A stretch of DNA of 64,000 nucleotides from Apostichopus japonicus (lineage: Eukaryota; Echinodermata; Holothuroidea; Aspidochirotida; Stichopodidae), in the NCBI RefSeq assembly GCF_037975245.1, contig NC_092581.1, positions 4,987,501 to 5,051,500 of the forward strand, in the 5' to 3' direction. The notes beneath the pieces are model-generated. The model did no database searches, was not told the DNA's origin, and saw only the letters and a program-made list of their open reading frames with translations. The first letter of the stretch is position 1. The number at the start of each line of letters is the position of its first letter. Shown one piece after another: positions 63,619 through 64,000 of the stretch. The position numbers and the translations under genes were made by a program.

Positions 63619-63784
63619 TATTTTGTTTCCCCGTTACTTCCGTCAGCACCGCCCGATGGCAATGGATCTCGCGTCTTAGTACAGAGAGTGACCATGTCCA
63701 CAAGTGTCAAGAAACTTGAAGTCGATGTCGAGAACGATAAGAGAGCTTCACATTTCTTTTCCAATGTGCAGGAATGCATCTCAG
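63619..63784 (+). CDS. Candidate exon, unknown gene
   Basis: The acceptor TTATTTCAG|TATT and donor ATCTCAG|GTGGGG bound 166 bp, open in one frame containing LLPSAPPDGNGSRVLVQRVT and KKLEVDVENDKRASHFFSNV. GC content is higher than in the surroundings. An ATG in good context (GACCATGTCC, about 63694) could instead make this a first coding exon, with the ACTTCCG-containing stretch just upstream as promoter or 5' UTR. I do not recognise the protein. Confidence 0.4.
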
Positions 63785-64000
63785 GTGGGGAACCGTTTCA
63801 TGTTTTATATAATCTTTTTAAATAGCCAAGCTCTGTCATCTGCATTTCATTTGATTATCGAATCGTCTTATTCGATTGTCAGGTTTAATTAGGTTTGTTT
63901 AACGAGCCAGTGTCTCAGCCAGCTCGTCGTGCTCATGTGTAGTTTCAGTGAATCCCGAAGAAGTACATTGAGATGTTTGGTGCGAGAAGACGACAGAACT
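63785..64000. other. Window end, no feature supported
   Basis: A possible acceptor (GTAGTTTCAG near 63948) precedes a short open stretch that runs off the window. It cannot be evaluated here. Confidence 0.3.

Overview
This window reads as nuclear DNA of an animal, most likely a marine invertebrate deuterostome; an echinoderm such as a sea cucumber is my best guess, not a demonstrated assignment. The reasons are an AT-rich background, small exons separated by 0.3-1.1 kb introns with GT..AG boundaries, tRNA-derived SINEs with CATA or ATT tails, many short DNA transposons with terminal inverted repeats, and very long (TA)n tracts. There are no bacterial-style genes, operons, rRNA genes or CRISPR arrays.

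One gene is clear. Nine exons on the minus strand between 54665 and 47521 assemble into an open frame of about 447 codons recognisable as UBE3D (E3 ubiquitin-protein ligase E3D, also called UBE2CBP). Its start is fixed by in-frame stops just upstream, and the codon phases agree across the junctions. To the right (60.1-63.8 kb, plus strand) two exon-like segments with good splice sites may belong to a second gene that I do not recognise.

From 1 to about 44 kb I find no convincing exon. This part consists of (TA)n and (AAT)n microsatellites, tandem duplications, a six-unit satellite at 20.5-21.2 kb, a roughly 150-bp tandem array at 26.7-27.6 kb, SINEs and non-autonomous DNA transposons.

The DNA transposons are the most informative part. 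Four hAT-like elements have exact 8-bp target duplications that can be read directly (19437-19837, 26847-27220, 39510-39903 and 54880-55723), and the last carries a fifth hAT element nested inside it (55070-55545) with its own exact 8-bp duplication. A sixth, 41612-41934, is a relative with an unclear duplication. Three more elements are flanked by TTAA. Two of these are 360 bp each and lie in opposite orientation in introns 4 and 6 of UBE3D, so they bracket exons 5 and 6 as an inverted pair. The nested hAT composite begins about 215 bp upstream of the UBE3D start codon, where its promoter would be expected.

No coding capacity of a complete autonomous transposon is visible. Most long open frames in the window are low-complexity translations of microsatellites or minisatellites and are not genes.
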